DNA of 64,000 nt. Source: Tritrichomonas musculus. Its lineage: Eukaryota; Parabasalia; Tritrichomonadida; Tritrichomonadidae. Location of the stretch: assembly GCA_039105265.1 (NCBI GenBank), contig JAPFFF010000005.1, positions 1,550,001-1,614,000 on the forward strand. Direction: 5' to 3'. The notes below the pieces were generated by a model that was given only the letters and a program-made list of their open reading frames with translations, had not been told where the DNA came from and made no database searches. Positions 41,258 through 50,336 of this stretch are shown piece by piece. A program made the translations under genes and the position numbers. Position 1 is the stretch's first letter; each line of letters begins with the position of its first letter.

Positions 41258-42533
41258 GGGGTCTCAAAAAGTTTTTAGGGCGACCATCTTTGGAATGGTT
41301 TGAAAATGTAATATTTTAATAACATATAGTAGTGATCTTAGTAACATTATATTTCTTATCAAATTAAATTTTCATTCTTTATTCATAGAATTAAAGGTCA
41401 AAAAGTTCGTTTAAAATTAAAAATATAAACGTATAATCAAATGTCTGAAATAGAGCAGCGAGGAATCATTCATTATTATTATCTAAAAGGAAAAATGCCA
41501 GCTCAAATACACCAAAAACTTGTTAATGTATATCAATGCAATGCGCTGAAACCCAAAACTGTTGAATACTGGTATCATGAATTTAAATGCGGGCGTGTAA
41601 CGATTGATGATAAGCCCAGATCAGGGAGACCGCCATTAGATGATTTGGATGCAATTATTCTTAAAACATTAACAGAATATCCTTTTAGTTCTGTTTCACA
41701 AATAAGTGATGTTTGTGGTTGTTCATATGGTACTGTTTATAACCGTTTAACTGAAGTTCTCGGTTACAAAAATTACACTTTACGTTGGGTGCCTTATTCT
41801 CTGACAAATGATCTGAAAAATAAAAGAGTAAATGGTGCACTGGAATTAAAATCAATACTTGTTTCTGAGTCACAAAAAGATTTCATTAATCTGATCACAG
41901 GAGACCAATCATGGTTCTTTTTGTCTTATGAACCAGCAAAAAAATGGTCAATATCTAAAGATGATGTGCCATTTAGGGTTTCAAAAAGTATATGTACTGA
42001 AAAAGTGATGATTACAGTAATGTTCTCAAAAAATCGAATTTTTCATATTGATATGATGAAGAAAGGTCAATCTTTTAATACAGAATATTTTATTAATAAT
42101 GTGCTTGAACCAACAATTGATGAATTTAGAAAAACATCAAAAAAGAAAAAGCTTAAACTCCATCTCGATAATTGTAGAGTTCACAACTCGAAAAAATCAA
42201 ATGAGTGGTATAATAAAAATGGTGTTGTGAGGGTGCCACATCCTCCATACAGCCCAGACTTGGCACCCTCAGATTACTTTCTTTTCGGATATCTGAAAGA
42301 AAAGCTAGCTGGATTATCTTTCACCTCACCTGAAGAATTATTTGACGCAATAACCGAAATCTTGCATGAAATACCAAGTGACATAATGAACAAGGTTTTT
42401 GAATCATGGATAAAGAGATGCGATGAAATAATAAATAATAATGGTGAATATATTAAGTAAAGATTATTATATTTTAATATTATAACTTTAATCTGTTTCT
42501 TTAATAGTCGCCCTAAAAACTTTTTGAGACCCC
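41258..42533 (+). mobile_element. Mariner (Tc1/mariner) transposon with intact termini
   Basis: The element is 1,276 bp with 27-bp perfect terminal inverted repeats at 41258-41284 and 42507-42533 (outer end GGGGTCTCAAAAAG). A TA dinucleotide flanks each end (41256-41257 and 42534-42535), the mariner target duplication; the TATA context leaves two bases of ambiguity. It contains one uninterrupted transposase gene. Size and repeats fit the Tvmar type known from Trichomonas. The perfect ends and open gene point to a recent insertion. It sits in the 5' part of an HNH nuclease gene of Polinton A. Confidence 0.92.
41441..42460 (+). CDS. Mariner transposase (DD34D)
   Basis: The 339-residue enzyme cuts and pastes the surrounding element at TA sites. 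The N-terminal ~115 residues hold two helix-turn-helix modules for binding the inverted repeats (IHYYYLKGKMPAQIHQKL; VSQISDVCGCSYGTVYNRL) with the linker GRPPLDD between them. The catalytic core has ITGDQSWF (first Asp), LHLDNCRVHN (second Asp), and PPYSPDLAPSDYFLFGYLK (third Asp); 34 residues separate the second and third Asp, the mariner DD34D spacing. The WVPYSLT segment and YSPDLAPSDY are mariner hallmarks. Length is the usual 340-350 residues and no disabling change is visible. Confidence 0.95.
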   Translation: MSEIEQRGIIHYYYLKGKMPAQIHQKLVNVYQCNALKPKTVEYWYHEFKCGRVTIDDKPRSGRPPLDDLDAIILKTLTEYPFSSVSQISDVCGCSYGTVYNRLTEVLGYKNYTLRWVPYSLTNDLKNKRVNGALELKSILVSESQKDFINLITGDQSWFFLSYEPAKKWSISKDDVPFRVSKSICTEKVMITVMFSKNRIFHIDMMKKGQSFNTEYFINNVLEPTIDEFRKTSKKKKLKLHLDNCRVHNSKKSNEWYNKNGVVRVPHPPYSPDLAPSDYFLFGYLKEKLAGLSFTSPEELFDAITEILHEIPSDIMNKVFESWIKRCDEIINNNGEYIK

Positions 42534-42578
42534 TATAAATACCCTTTCACCATAAGAAATAAGAAGACACGTAAACCA

Positions 42579-42797
42579 TTGAAAGATTCAAAACATAATG
42601 AAGGTTATTTGACGGTTAATTTGAATGGTGTAAATTATTTAAAACACGTTATTATTGCCAAACAATTTTTGCCTAACGATGATCCTGCTCACAAAAAAGA
42701 AGTCGATCATAAAAACCGCAATCGTAAAGATAACCGTCTATGTAATTTACGATGGGTAACACATTCTGAAAACAATTATAATCGTAAAATGCCGTAA
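42579..42797 (+). CDS. HNH endonuclease, main part right of the mariner
   Basis: The 72-residue frame contains the HNH_3-type nuclease core EVDHKNRNRKDNRLCNLRWV ending with SENNYNRK, preceded by the GYLTVNLNG strand pair usual in this family. Such small HNH enzymes cut double-stranded DNA and are common in viruses and mobile elements as homing-like nucleases. The mariner at 41258-42533 lies immediately upstream, and family-like N-terminal sequence is present on its far side (about 41200-41255), so the gene was hit by that insertion. It is followed after 16 bases by the protease gene. Confidence 0.7.
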   Translation: MKDSKHNEGYLTVNLNGVNYLKHVIIAKQFLPNDDPAHKKEVDHKNRNRKDNRLCNLRWVTHSENNYNRKMP

Positions 42798-42813
42798 TTT
42801 ATTTTTATTCAAA

Positions 42814-44277
42814 ATGTCAGATATAATAATTATTCAAGGTCAAATTCGTTTTAATCCACCTATAACAAATCAAAAAGTTGCAGATTTGAAAAGAGAACAC
42901 AATTTTAAATATATAGATATCACAAATAATTATGTGACATGTTTAGTGCCCTATAATTGGATACCAGCAAAGGGGTTTAGGGATGAATTAGAAATATTTG
43001 CGAATAATATGAAGGGCAAATTATTTAGAGAACGTTTTAGTGGTGAAATTTTGGCCTATAAAGGATCGCCTAATGCTAAATCTGCTTGGCGTTATTTCAT
43101 TAAATATGGGAAGGTGCAAAGTGACAATAATGCTGCCTTTAAGTTCATAAAATATTATAAGCCCAAACCAAAAAGACATGCAAAATGGGTGAAGCCAGAA
43201 CATGATGATGCATTACCGCCACCTCAAGAAGAGCCATCACAAAACAAAACAATCTTTCAGAAAAAGTCATCGTCTTCGGCCAAACCTATACTTAAAAAGT
43301 TGGCATCTTCATCGTCTTCTTCTCAAACATCTACATTATCATCAAGCGGTACATCAAGAGCGCCATCTCCTCCCCCACCCCCACAAACATCCCCTCAATC
43401 ATCAAAACAAACATCAAGGCACACATCAAGACCACCAACACCTCCAATGGATCTAGACCAATTTATTGATTATAATGCAATCACTAATAATAATTCACAA
43501 TTAGAATCAAAAGAAGTATATCCATATCTAAAACTATTAGTAGAAAAAGGAAAAAAGGTGAAAAGAATAGGACATGTAGCCTTATTGCCTCCTGATTGGT
43601 TTTATTATCTATATGAGAATCCGAAACAAGAAGCAGTGGACTCTCTCTTTGAGTATCTTAGTAAAGCTCCACAGTTTAATAAGAAACCAATTGATTATTA
43701 TGATTGCATTGTAATTCCTGTTGAACTAGAGGAACATTGGATATTAATAGTAATCGATAATGGCAATAAAGATATCGGTGTATATGATTCAAACATGAAA
43801 GCATACCCAGATATCGGTAAAATAATGAATAAATTCTTGAAATCACAAGGCATTAATCAGAAATATCCAATGAGATATAATCGTGTTCCTAAACAAAATA
43901 ATGATATTGATTGTGCTATATTAATGATGCAAAATGCAAGGATATTATTGCATGATGGTAAATGGCCTTATCCAATAGATGACGTACCTAATATTAGACA
44001 AAGAATTGCACGTGAATTAAAGAGCAAATCATTAGAAACAGCTGCCCTCCCACCTACACCACCCAGTTTTCAAAAACATTCTAACAACACAGAAAAACCG
44101 ACTCTTCCCAAAAAAAAAATGAGTCAAGCTGAGAAGGAAAGAATCGAACAAGAGACTTATAATTATTTTATTAAAAAAGGTGCATATCATTTAGCTAAAT
44201 CATATAAATACCCTTATTGGAATGTTCATGAAGATGTAGAATCTGGTGTACCAAAAGATAAATCAAAAAGAATGTAA
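42814..44277 (+). CDS. Polinton maturation protease (Ulp1/adenain-type cysteine protease)
   Basis: The 487-residue protein has an N-terminal domain (1-125) of unknown fold, a Ser/Pro-rich linker (125-215), and a Ulp1-like C48 peptidase domain (about 225-390). Catalytic residues are seen in order: LEEHWILIVID (His near 308), GVYDSN (Asp near 325), PKQNNDIDCAILMM (Gln and Cys near 366). This protease family matures capsid proteins in adenoviruses and Polintons. The C-terminal ~90 residues form a Pro-rich linker and a helical tail. The gene is preceded by TTTATTTTTATTCAAA right next to the ATG, a motif shared by neighbouring genes of the element. Confidence 0.88.
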   Translation: MSDIIIIQGQIRFNPPITNQKVADLKREHNFKYIDITNNYVTCLVPYNWIPAKGFRDELEIFANNMKGKLFRERFSGEILAYKGSPNAKSAWRYFIKYGKVQSDNNAAFKFIKYYKPKPKRHAKWVKPEHDDALPPPQEEPSQNKTIFQKKSSSSAKPILKKLASSSSSSQTSTLSSSGTSRAPSPPPPPQTSPQSSKQTSRHTSRPPTPPMDLDQFIDYNAITNNNSQLESKEVYPYLKLLVEKGKKVKRIGHVALLPPDWFYYLYENPKQEAVDSLFEYLSKAPQFNKKPIDYYDCIVIPVELEEHWILIVIDNGNKDIGVYDSNMKAYPDIGKIMNKFLKSQGINQKYPMRYNRVPKQNNDIDCAILMMQNARILLHDGKWPYPIDDVPNIRQRIARELKSKSLETAALPPTPPSFQKHSNNTEKPTLPKKKMSQAEKERIEQETYNYFIKKGAYHLAKSYKYPYWNVHEDVESGVPKDKSKRM

Positions 44278-44302
44278 ATTAAAAATTTTTCAATAAATAA
44301 AA

Positions 44303-44671
44303 ATGCCAGAATTAATTTTGCCAATTGAATGTTCACTTTATTTTAATAAAACATTGAAAAAGACAGAAATATCTGAATTATCAGAAATTTGTAAATCAAA
44401 GTTTAAATTATCAAACAAAAAAATAATCTTTACTGATTGGGCAAAGAAATTTGATTGGGATGATTATGAGGACGTTAAAGAAATATTGAATTTAGTGGCC
44501 AAATATTGTTCAGTACATAAAATCACACTTTTTGGATCGATAATTGGTTATATAGGTGAAAGGAATGAAAATATGGTCAAATCAAAAGCCTATCAGATTC
44601 AATTGAAAAAGGGAGATATAATTCCAAAGGAAATAATTCTTCATGCTAGTAAACCAAGAAAGAATAAGTAA
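44303..44671 (+). CDS. Small Polinton protein, unknown function
   Basis: A 122-residue protein between the protease and the minor-capsid-like genes, in the same direction and closely spaced. It is alpha/beta with Lys-rich ends (MPELILPIECSLYFNKT; SKPRKNK) and no recognised motif. Its place in the structural block suggests a virion or assembly role; that is inference from context only. Confidence 0.6.
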   Translation: MPELILPIECSLYFNKTLKKTEISELSEICKSKFKLSNKKIIFTDWAKKFDWDDYEDVKEILNLVAKYCSVHKITLFGSIIGYIGERNENMVKSKAYQIQLKKGDIIPKEIILHASKPRKNK

Positions 44672-44691
44672 GATATTTATTTTTAGTCAAA

Positions 44692-45153
44692 ATGGAGTTA
44701 CCGCAAAGAGTTAAAACACAACACCCTAATCGTGAAAATATTGTACATGATGCTAACGTTCCTGTCCCAATTGAGACTGCTTTTTTCTTAGAGGACTCAC
44801 AAAGAGATCCAAGCAAATTTAATCGTTTTTATTTCAATTTTCCTGGTGATTGGTCAACGTCAAACAAAGGCGAAACAATTGTGGGTGTAAGGTCAATGTG
44901 GCTCGTTTCAAAAAGACGAAAACTTGAATTCACCATCTCAATTGCTAAATATTTAAAGGTTTCATTTGATAAAATACCTGGATTCAGTATACACGATAGA
45001 ATTGAATCTATGACTTCATCTCTTTATCAGGATGATTTAAAAATCAAAGAAATAAAAGTAATTGACTGGCTCTCAACAGAAAGAGATTTCAGAGGATTTT
45101 TTGAAGCAGTCCACAATGCTTTCGAAATCATATATCTCAATATGGTGGAATAG
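44692..45153 (+). CDS. Minor-capsid-like Polinton protein, first frame
   Basis: A 153-residue frame beginning MELPQRVKTQHPNRENIVHD. It is beta-rich with segments such as FNRFYFNFPGDWS and ETIVGVRSMWL, the kind of sequence seen in single-jelly-roll penton proteins of Polintons. It partly overlaps the next frame (45062-45658), which lies on the same strand and continues a similar strand-rich pattern. The two are probably parts of one minor-capsid gene that is broken about once. Assignment rests on context (next to integrase, ATPase, major capsid) rather than on a decisive motif. Confidence 0.5.
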   Translation: MELPQRVKTQHPNRENIVHDANVPVPIETAFFLEDSQRDPSKFNRFYFNFPGDWSTSNKGETIVGVRSMWLVSKRRKLEFTISIAKYLKVSFDKIPGFSIHDRIESMTSSLYQDDLKIKEIKVIDWLSTERDFRGFFEAVHNAFEIIYLNMVE

Positions 45154-45658
45154 CATCACTAACGCATTTGAACAATCTGATATTGATGTTTTGAATAGAG
45201 ACATACAAACTGACGGTTATTATGACGATAGAGGGTTTCATGAAAAAATATATTCTGAACGAAACAATAATTCTTTAGATAAATACGGTTGTGCTTTCAA
45301 AATAACTGAAATGAATAAAGATTTTGAGGAAGTATTCAATATTGGTGACGGACCTACTCAAAATAGAAAAGGAAAATATAATTTGTATGAAAATGAATTA
45401 ATTTTTGATAATATTTGGGATCGTCATTCATGTAAAGTTTATTCTTCACTTGGCGAACAATCATTACATAATTATATCGGTAATTCACAAATTTATTATA
45501 ATCCTATCAAATATTTTAAATTGAATTCTTCTGATCAACGGTTTTGGATTGAATTATATTCTGCCAGACAATACAATGCCCCCGTTAAATTACCCAATGG
45601 AGAAACTTTTGTCATGGAAATGCAGTTCTTGCCTTATAATAAGATGTTATACGTTTAA
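45062..45658 (+). CDS. Minor-capsid-like Polinton protein, second frame
   Basis: A 198-residue frame overlapping the previous one; its listed Met is unlikely to be a natural start. It is beta-rich (GCAFKITEMNKDFEEVF, QRFWIELYSARQYNAPVKL, FVMEMQFLPYNKMLYV) and ends 11 bases before the integrase gene. It looks like the C-terminal part of a penton-type minor capsid protein, but no signature motif proves this. Confidence 0.45.
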   Translation: MTGSQQKEISEDFLKQSTMLSKSYISIWWNSITNAFEQSDIDVLNRDIQTDGYYDDRGFHEKIYSERNNNSLDKYGCAFKITEMNKDFEEVFNIGDGPTQNRKGKYNLYENELIFDNIWDRHSCKVYSSLGEQSLHNYIGNSQIYYNPIKYFKLNSSDQRFWIELYSARQYNAPVKLPNGETFVMEMQFLPYNKMLYV

Positions 45659-45669
45659 TTTATAAAAAA

Positions 45670-46812
45670 ATGACATCACTTGCAGAATTATACAAGGAAT
45701 ATCCATACCGTGGTCCAGCTTTTGAAAAACATGCACTTGAAAAAGGTTATTCGAAAAAAGAGATAAGAAAATTTCAATCAGAATCCGTTGTTCATGATCA
45801 AAAAGTGCCAACTCCTAAATATATACCTATCGTATCGTCTCATTCTGGAGGTTTTCAGATGGATACGTTTATAAACGATAAAGGAGCTAACGGTTTGAAT
45901 TATTTGATGCTTATCAATATAAATACCCGTAAAGCTTATGCATATCCGATGAGAGGGAAAGGGGCGTTACAGGTCAAATCAGCATTGAATAAATTCATCA
46001 AGGAAGAACCAAATTGCCATTCAATCGCTTCAGATCAAGATGCTGCTTATTTATCAGACGAAGTGACATCTTGGATGAAAAGTCATAAAATTATATATAC
46101 GACTACAACGGATGATAATCACAATAATTTAGGAATAATAAACCGTTTTATGAGAACGATAAGAGATTTAGCGGTTAACAAAAATTTGTTAGATGCCGAT
46201 ATATGGAAAGATATATCAAAAGAAGGTGAATTAACACACAAGCCTACAAGAAATATTTCATCAAAAGAAATGCAGTCATTAATGTCAGCATATAATGAAT
46301 CGTATCATACTAAAATAAAAACAGCCCCCAATAAAATGACAGCCAAAGACGAACAGAAATATATTTTGAAAAATAAAACGCAAACAAACCCTTATGATTT
46401 CAAAGAAGGTGATAAAGTACGTATCGTAGAAGAAAAAACGATTAAAAATAAAAAACGAAGAATGGTTAGCAATCAAGCATATACCATTGATTCAAAATCT
46501 GGTAATTTATTCAAAATTGCCGCTAACGATAGATCTGTGAACGATTATCCTGGATACAAAATAGTTAAGGCGAAAGGATTTGTTCCTATGGCCAAAACAT
46601 TGAAAAACGGCAAAAGAGGGAACATAGAGGAGATTTTAGGGTATAATAATGCAAATGACCAATACAAGGTCAAATGGGATGATGGAAGTCAAGGGTATAC
46701 ATATGCCAAAAGTATGAGAGAAGGAAATCCAACAATATTATCACGGTTAGAACGAATGTATTGGGTGAAAACAGGTGAAAACATACCAGTTAAAATCAGA
46801 AAATACATTTAA
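45670..46812 (+). CDS. Polinton retrovirus-type integrase with chromodomain
   Basis: The 380-residue protein inserts the element's linear DNA into the host genome. The catalytic RNase H-like core spans about residues 55-200: GGFQMDTFIND opens it, IASDQDAAYLSDEV gives the second acidic position, and the segment with NRFMRTIRDLAVN closes it, followed by the helix with YNESYHTKIKTAPNKM typical of chromoviral/Polinton integrases. Residues 318-370 (IEEILGYNN, YKVKWDDGSQGYTYA) form a chromodomain-like module, which in this family guides insertion to marked chromatin. The gene is next to the packaging ATPase, a standard Polinton pairing. Confidence 0.88.
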   Translation: MTSLAELYKEYPYRGPAFEKHALEKGYSKKEIRKFQSESVVHDQKVPTPKYIPIVSSHSGGFQMDTFINDKGANGLNYLMLININTRKAYAYPMRGKGALQVKSALNKFIKEEPNCHSIASDQDAAYLSDEVTSWMKSHKIIYTTTTDDNHNNLGIINRFMRTIRDLAVNKNLLDADIWKDISKEGELTHKPTRNISSKEMQSLMSAYNESYHTKIKTAPNKMTAKDEQKYILKNKTQTNPYDFKEGDKVRIVEEKTIKNKKRRMVSNQAYTIDSKSGNLFKIAANDRSVNDYPGYKIVKAKGFVPMAKTLKNGKRGNIEEILGYNNANDQYKVKWDDGSQGYTYAKSMREGNPTILSRLERMYWVKTGENIPVKIRKYI

Positions 46813-46826
46813 TTATTCTTAATCAA

Positions 46827-47684
46827 ATGAAAGGAAATATTATTCAAAAAGTTGAAGAATTAATCAATGAGACACTCAGAAAAAGTATGAGAGAAATTGA
46901 GGGCGCTTTGATCAAACCATTATCAGAAAATTATCCGTTTTCATCAAATGGGATATACTTTTTGATTGGACGTCCTGGTGCTGGCAAAAGTTATTGGATT
47001 TGGCGCCATATTATGATTACTGAAAGATTATTTAAACATCCATATTATCATAAAATTTATTTCTGCTCAACGTCTGGTAAAATGGATAAAACCGCCGAAG
47101 TTTTGAATAAAAAGATTCTAACAAAAATAATTTATGTCTCAGAAAAACAATTAATGAGCGTTCTTCAGAAACATTTGAAAAGGAAAATAAAATATTATGC
47201 ACTTGTCAAACATATCCTCTCAAAAATGAAAGAAACGTCTGATGAGATGAGGCGTTTAATTGAAAAACATCATTTAACTGACCTTCAAGATAAAATCATT
47301 TATATTGCCAGTAAGCTTTGTAAATATGGAACCGCCTCTTATCCATTCAATACTCTGATTATTCTTGATGATTGTGCTGGTTCAGATTTATTGAAAAACG
47401 GTAATTCAGAATTTATTAAATTATTGACAAAGACAAGACATTATAACATAACGTGCATAATGGCATTTCAAACGATAAGATTTGTGCACATAAATGCTAA
47501 ACGTATGGCAACCGATATTATCTGTTATAGCGGTTATTCAGAAGAAGATTTCACCTCTTTATTGCAGCAAACAAATAACAACTTAAATACAAAGGCAACT
47601 GTGCAAGAATACTTGCAACATAGAGAACCGCATGACAAATTTATCATGAACATAACTGCAAACAAATACTATTTTGAATCTTAA
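46827..47684 (+). CDS. Polinton DNA-packaging ATPase (FtsK/HerA A32-like)
   Basis: The 285-residue protein should pump the element's DNA into capsids. It has a clear Walker A, FLIGRPGAGKSYW (near residue 45), and Walker B, TLIILDDCAGSDLL (near 177), followed by the sensor-like segment ITCIMAFQTIRFVHINAKR. This order and size match the A32-type packaging ATPases of Polintons, virophages and large DNA viruses. It starts 14 bases after the integrase stop codon, preceded by TTATTCTTAATCAA. The C-terminal YFES ends shortly before a membrane-active-like small protein. Confidence 0.88.
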   Translation: MKGNIIQKVEELINETLRKSMREIEGALIKPLSENYPFSSNGIYFLIGRPGAGKSYWIWRHIMITERLFKHPYYHKIYFCSTSGKMDKTAEVLNKKILTKIIYVSEKQLMSVLQKHLKRKIKYYALVKHILSKMKETSDEMRRLIEKHHLTDLQDKIIYIASKLCKYGTASYPFNTLIILDDCAGSDLLKNGNSEFIKLLTKTRHYNITCIMAFQTIRFVHINAKRMATDIICYSGYSEEDFTSLLQQTNNNLNTKATVQEYLQHREPHDKFIMNITANKYYFES

Positions 47685-47703
47685 ACGTTTTATTGAATTT
47701 TAA

Positions 47704-48102
47704 ATGGGATTATTTAGAAAATGGGCGAGAAGAAGTATTGGCCTTGGAAGTCAATTATTAATGGGAGCAGCAAATTCAGCAACAGGAGGATTAGCAGGTA
47801 AATTAGCGGATAATGCAACAGGAATAATGAAAAATCAATCAGGATTAATAGGCAAAACAATGGGTAGTTTAGGCAAAGCATTTTTAAGCGATAATATGAG
47901 AAACAAAATCTCAAATGTAGCGGATGCAGCAATAAAATACATTCCAAAAGGCAATGTAAGAGAAGCATTAACAAAAATCAATAATCATGCACAAGGAAGA
48001 GATGAAAACTATAAAATGCCAAAACCCGCTAAAACAGAATCGAGTAGTTCAAATAATTCACCAGCACCTATAAATCATGTACATTCATCAAATTATGAAT
48101 AA
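47704..48102 (+). CDS. Small Gly/Ala-rich amphipathic virion-like protein
   Basis: The 132-residue protein starts with a basic amphipathic helix (MGLFRKWARRSIGLGSQLL), then Gly/Ala-rich segments (ANSATGGLAGKLADNATG) and a hydrophilic Ser/Asn-rich tail. The placement between packaging ATPase and major capsid protein, and the helix, recall the membrane-lytic protein VI of adenoviruses and similar Polinton proteins; this is inference. The leader TTTTATTGAATTTTAA is almost identical to that of the next gene. Confidence 0.5.
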   Translation: MGLFRKWARRSIGLGSQLLMGAANSATGGLAGKLADNATGIMKNQSGLIGKTMGSLGKAFLSDNMRNKISNVADAAIKYIPKGNVREALTKINNHAQGRDENYKMPKPAKTESSSSNNSPAPINHVHSSNYE

Positions 48103-48131
48103 TAAGAAAAGTCAATTTTATTGAGTTTTAA

Positions 48132-48620
48132 ATGTCAAAACACTTAACAGGCTCAAAACGTTTAGCGGTTATTCAAAGGTGGATAAATGGCCATGACGAT
48201 CCAGATTGGGAGGTTTTGCCAACTCGAAAGCAAGGAAAGTATATTGTTAAAAAGCGAGAAACACCAATAGAAGAAGAAAAAGAAGAGAAAACTCCAGAAA
48301 ATGAAGAGAACGAAGTTTTTGAAGAGGAAGAAGAAAAACCCAAAATGCAAAAACAAAAGTCGAAAAAACTCACAAAAAGTCAAGAAATCGATCCAACGAT
48401 AAACCTTGAAATCTTAAATCAACTCAAATTACTGGGTGATGAAATCAAACGCAAAAGAGAAAAGAAAGAACAAAAACGATTAATTGAAGAAGTAATCTCA
48501 AAGAAAACTCCAGCACCAAAACAAGCACCTCCTCCTCCTCCTCCAATACAAGAAGAAGAATATTATGAACCGCCAATTCCAAGACAAAGACGAAACCGAA
48601 TCTTTGATGATATATATTAA
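48132..48620 (+). CDS. Charged coiled-coil Polinton protein
   Basis: A 162-residue protein with a short structured start (MSKHLTGSKRLAVIQRWING), a Glu/Lys-rich stretch, a helix likely to form a coiled coil (LEILNQLKLLGDEIKRKREKK), and a proline run before a basic end. It sits directly before the major capsid gene. It could be a scaffold or core protein; no family match is evident. Its leader TTTTATTGAGTTTTAA matches that of the preceding gene. Confidence 0.55.
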   Translation: MSKHLTGSKRLAVIQRWINGHDDPDWEVLPTRKQGKYIVKKRETPIEEEKEEKTPENEENEVFEEEEEKPKMQKQKSKKLTKSQEIDPTINLEILNQLKLLGDEIKRKREKKEQKRLIEEVISKKTPAPKQAPPPPPPIQEEEYYEPPIPRQRRNRIFDDIY

Positions 48621-48637
48621 CTTTTTTTATTCAAGAA

Positions 48638-50314
48638 ATGATTAATCATGAGGTTTATATGAAAACATCAGCTGAAGTTTGTTCGCAAATTGCGTCATAT
48701 TTCGATGTTGTAGATAGCTGTATTGCCACTTCTGATACAAACAAACAGTATTCAATTAATCCACAAACATCTTATTCGCCTTCACCTCCAATAAAACAAG
48801 GGTCATATACAAGTGTTATTATTTCTCCAAATACACACAATACAGCTGACATCTATAATGGTTTTATTCGTGCTGATCTAAAAGTGACAATGAATATAAA
48901 TGAAAAAATACCAGATTTGAGTGATATTGGCGGTTATCCATTCAATAAAATCTGGTTTGGATTCAAAGATGCAAGAGATGCTATTGAAAAATATGAAATA
49001 GTAGCTAACGGAATAACGATATATACACAAAACTTTGGTTGCGAAGAATCGTTCTTAACTGCATGTTGTGCGAATGAAACAACAAAGAGAGCAGATGTAT
49101 ACTCAAAGGCAAGACATAAAGATATATGGAATAATAATTTTGCCACTCGTTGCGGAATAGTAATTAATTGGCCAAAAGATGATTTAACAGCAACATTTAC
49201 GATTCATTTAAAAATTGATTTGCGTAGATTCTTGCCATTATCAAATATAAAATATTTACCAGCTTTTGCAGGAAAACTCGAATTAAGATTATATTTCTCA
49301 TGTGCTGGTATGCTTTGTTGTCCATGTGGACCATCAAGATCTTTACTTGCTCAACCATCTCTTGCAACTAAATATACTTTTTCTACGATCACTAATGAAT
49401 TCACACCTGTTGGTGATGATGTTAAAATATGGATTTCAAGTACATCAGCTAATTCATCAGGCCAAGCATCAGAAAAGACAGATGGAGCTGAAATATTAGC
49501 ATCAGAAACACCATATACTCTTTATTCTGGTTTACGAAAATTCCAAGTCTATGAGTATGAAATCACTGAATGCTCATCAATTATTCCATGTTTTGGTATA
49601 AACAATGAAATTTATCAACAATTGGTTCAGCGTTATTCAAATCCACAACATCCACTCACATTTCCAACTCAAACATTGTCATTTTACACCTGCACTCAAG
49701 CATTAAAACAAATCCAAGACAAAACAACAGTCACTGTCACTCCAAGATTTGTTGATTCTATCTTTTGTTTATTCCCTCTTCATCAACGTCATCATACATA
49801 TTTCAAAAATCCACTTTTTAAACATTTCCAATTGAATTGTGGCGGTTATGGCAATATTCCAGCCAAATCTTTCGGAACAGATGGTGAATATCCAGAATTC
49901 ATTGAATATAGTCAAAATGCAATGAATATGAATGGTGAACAAACCGGTTTCAATAAAGAGGTTATCGCTTCATTATGTAATGTAAGTAAACCTTTAGCCA
50001 ATATCACAGGTTTATATCCAAACGATAGGACTTCATTCTTTATCGGTTTTGCGACAGAAACAGATGGGACATATCAACAGGGCCTTACAAGTTTATCACC
50101 AATTAACTTCGAAATAATCGTCACACAGGAACATGCACAAATAAAAGATCCAAATGATAAATCAGAGAATTATAAAAAGCATTTTTCTCAAATAGTCGAT
50201 ACGCCACCAATATTAGGTTTATTAGTTGATGCTTCTATTTCGATTTTAGTGCAGCCCAATGGCATGCCCCCACTGGTTCGAATTGGGAATTATGACATTA
50301 CAACTCCTGAATAA
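48638..50314 (+). CDS. Polinton major capsid protein (double jelly-roll)
   Basis: The 558-residue protein has the length and position of the Polinton double-jelly-roll major capsid protein: after integrase, ATPase and small virion proteins. It is rich in beta-strand sequence and aromatic/Pro turns, with a cysteine-rich loop (AGMLCCPCGPSR) in the first half and a second strand-rich half (VTVTPRFVDSIFCLFPLHQ; INFEIIVTQEHAQI). The last part, LVDASISILVQPNGMPPL, suits the closing strands of the second barrel. Assignment is by size, composition and context, without a diagnostic short motif. It would form the hexameric capsomers of a virus-like particle. Confidence 0.75.
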   Translation: MINHEVYMKTSAEVCSQIASYFDVVDSCIATSDTNKQYSINPQTSYSPSPPIKQGSYTSVIISPNTHNTADIYNGFIRADLKVTMNINEKIPDLSDIGGYPFNKIWFGFKDARDAIEKYEIVANGITIYTQNFGCEESFLTACCANETTKRADVYSKARHKDIWNNNFATRCGIVINWPKDDLTATFTIHLKIDLRRFLPLSNIKYLPAFAGKLELRLYFSCAGMLCCPCGPSRSLLAQPSLATKYTFSTITNEFTPVGDDVKIWISSTSANSSGQASEKTDGAEILASETPYTLYSGLRKFQVYEYEITECSSIIPCFGINNEIYQQLVQRYSNPQHPLTFPTQTLSFYTCTQALKQIQDKTTVTVTPRFVDSIFCLFPLHQRHHTYFKNPLFKHFQLNCGGYGNIPAKSFGTDGEYPEFIEYSQNAMNMNGEQTGFNKEVIASLCNVSKPLANITGLYPNDRTSFFIGFATETDGTYQQGLTSLSPINFEIIVTQEHAQIKDPNDKSENYKKHFSQIVDTPPILGLLVDASISILVQPNGMPPLVRIGNYDITTPE

Positions 50315-50336
50315 AATAGAATTTTTCTTTACTTAA

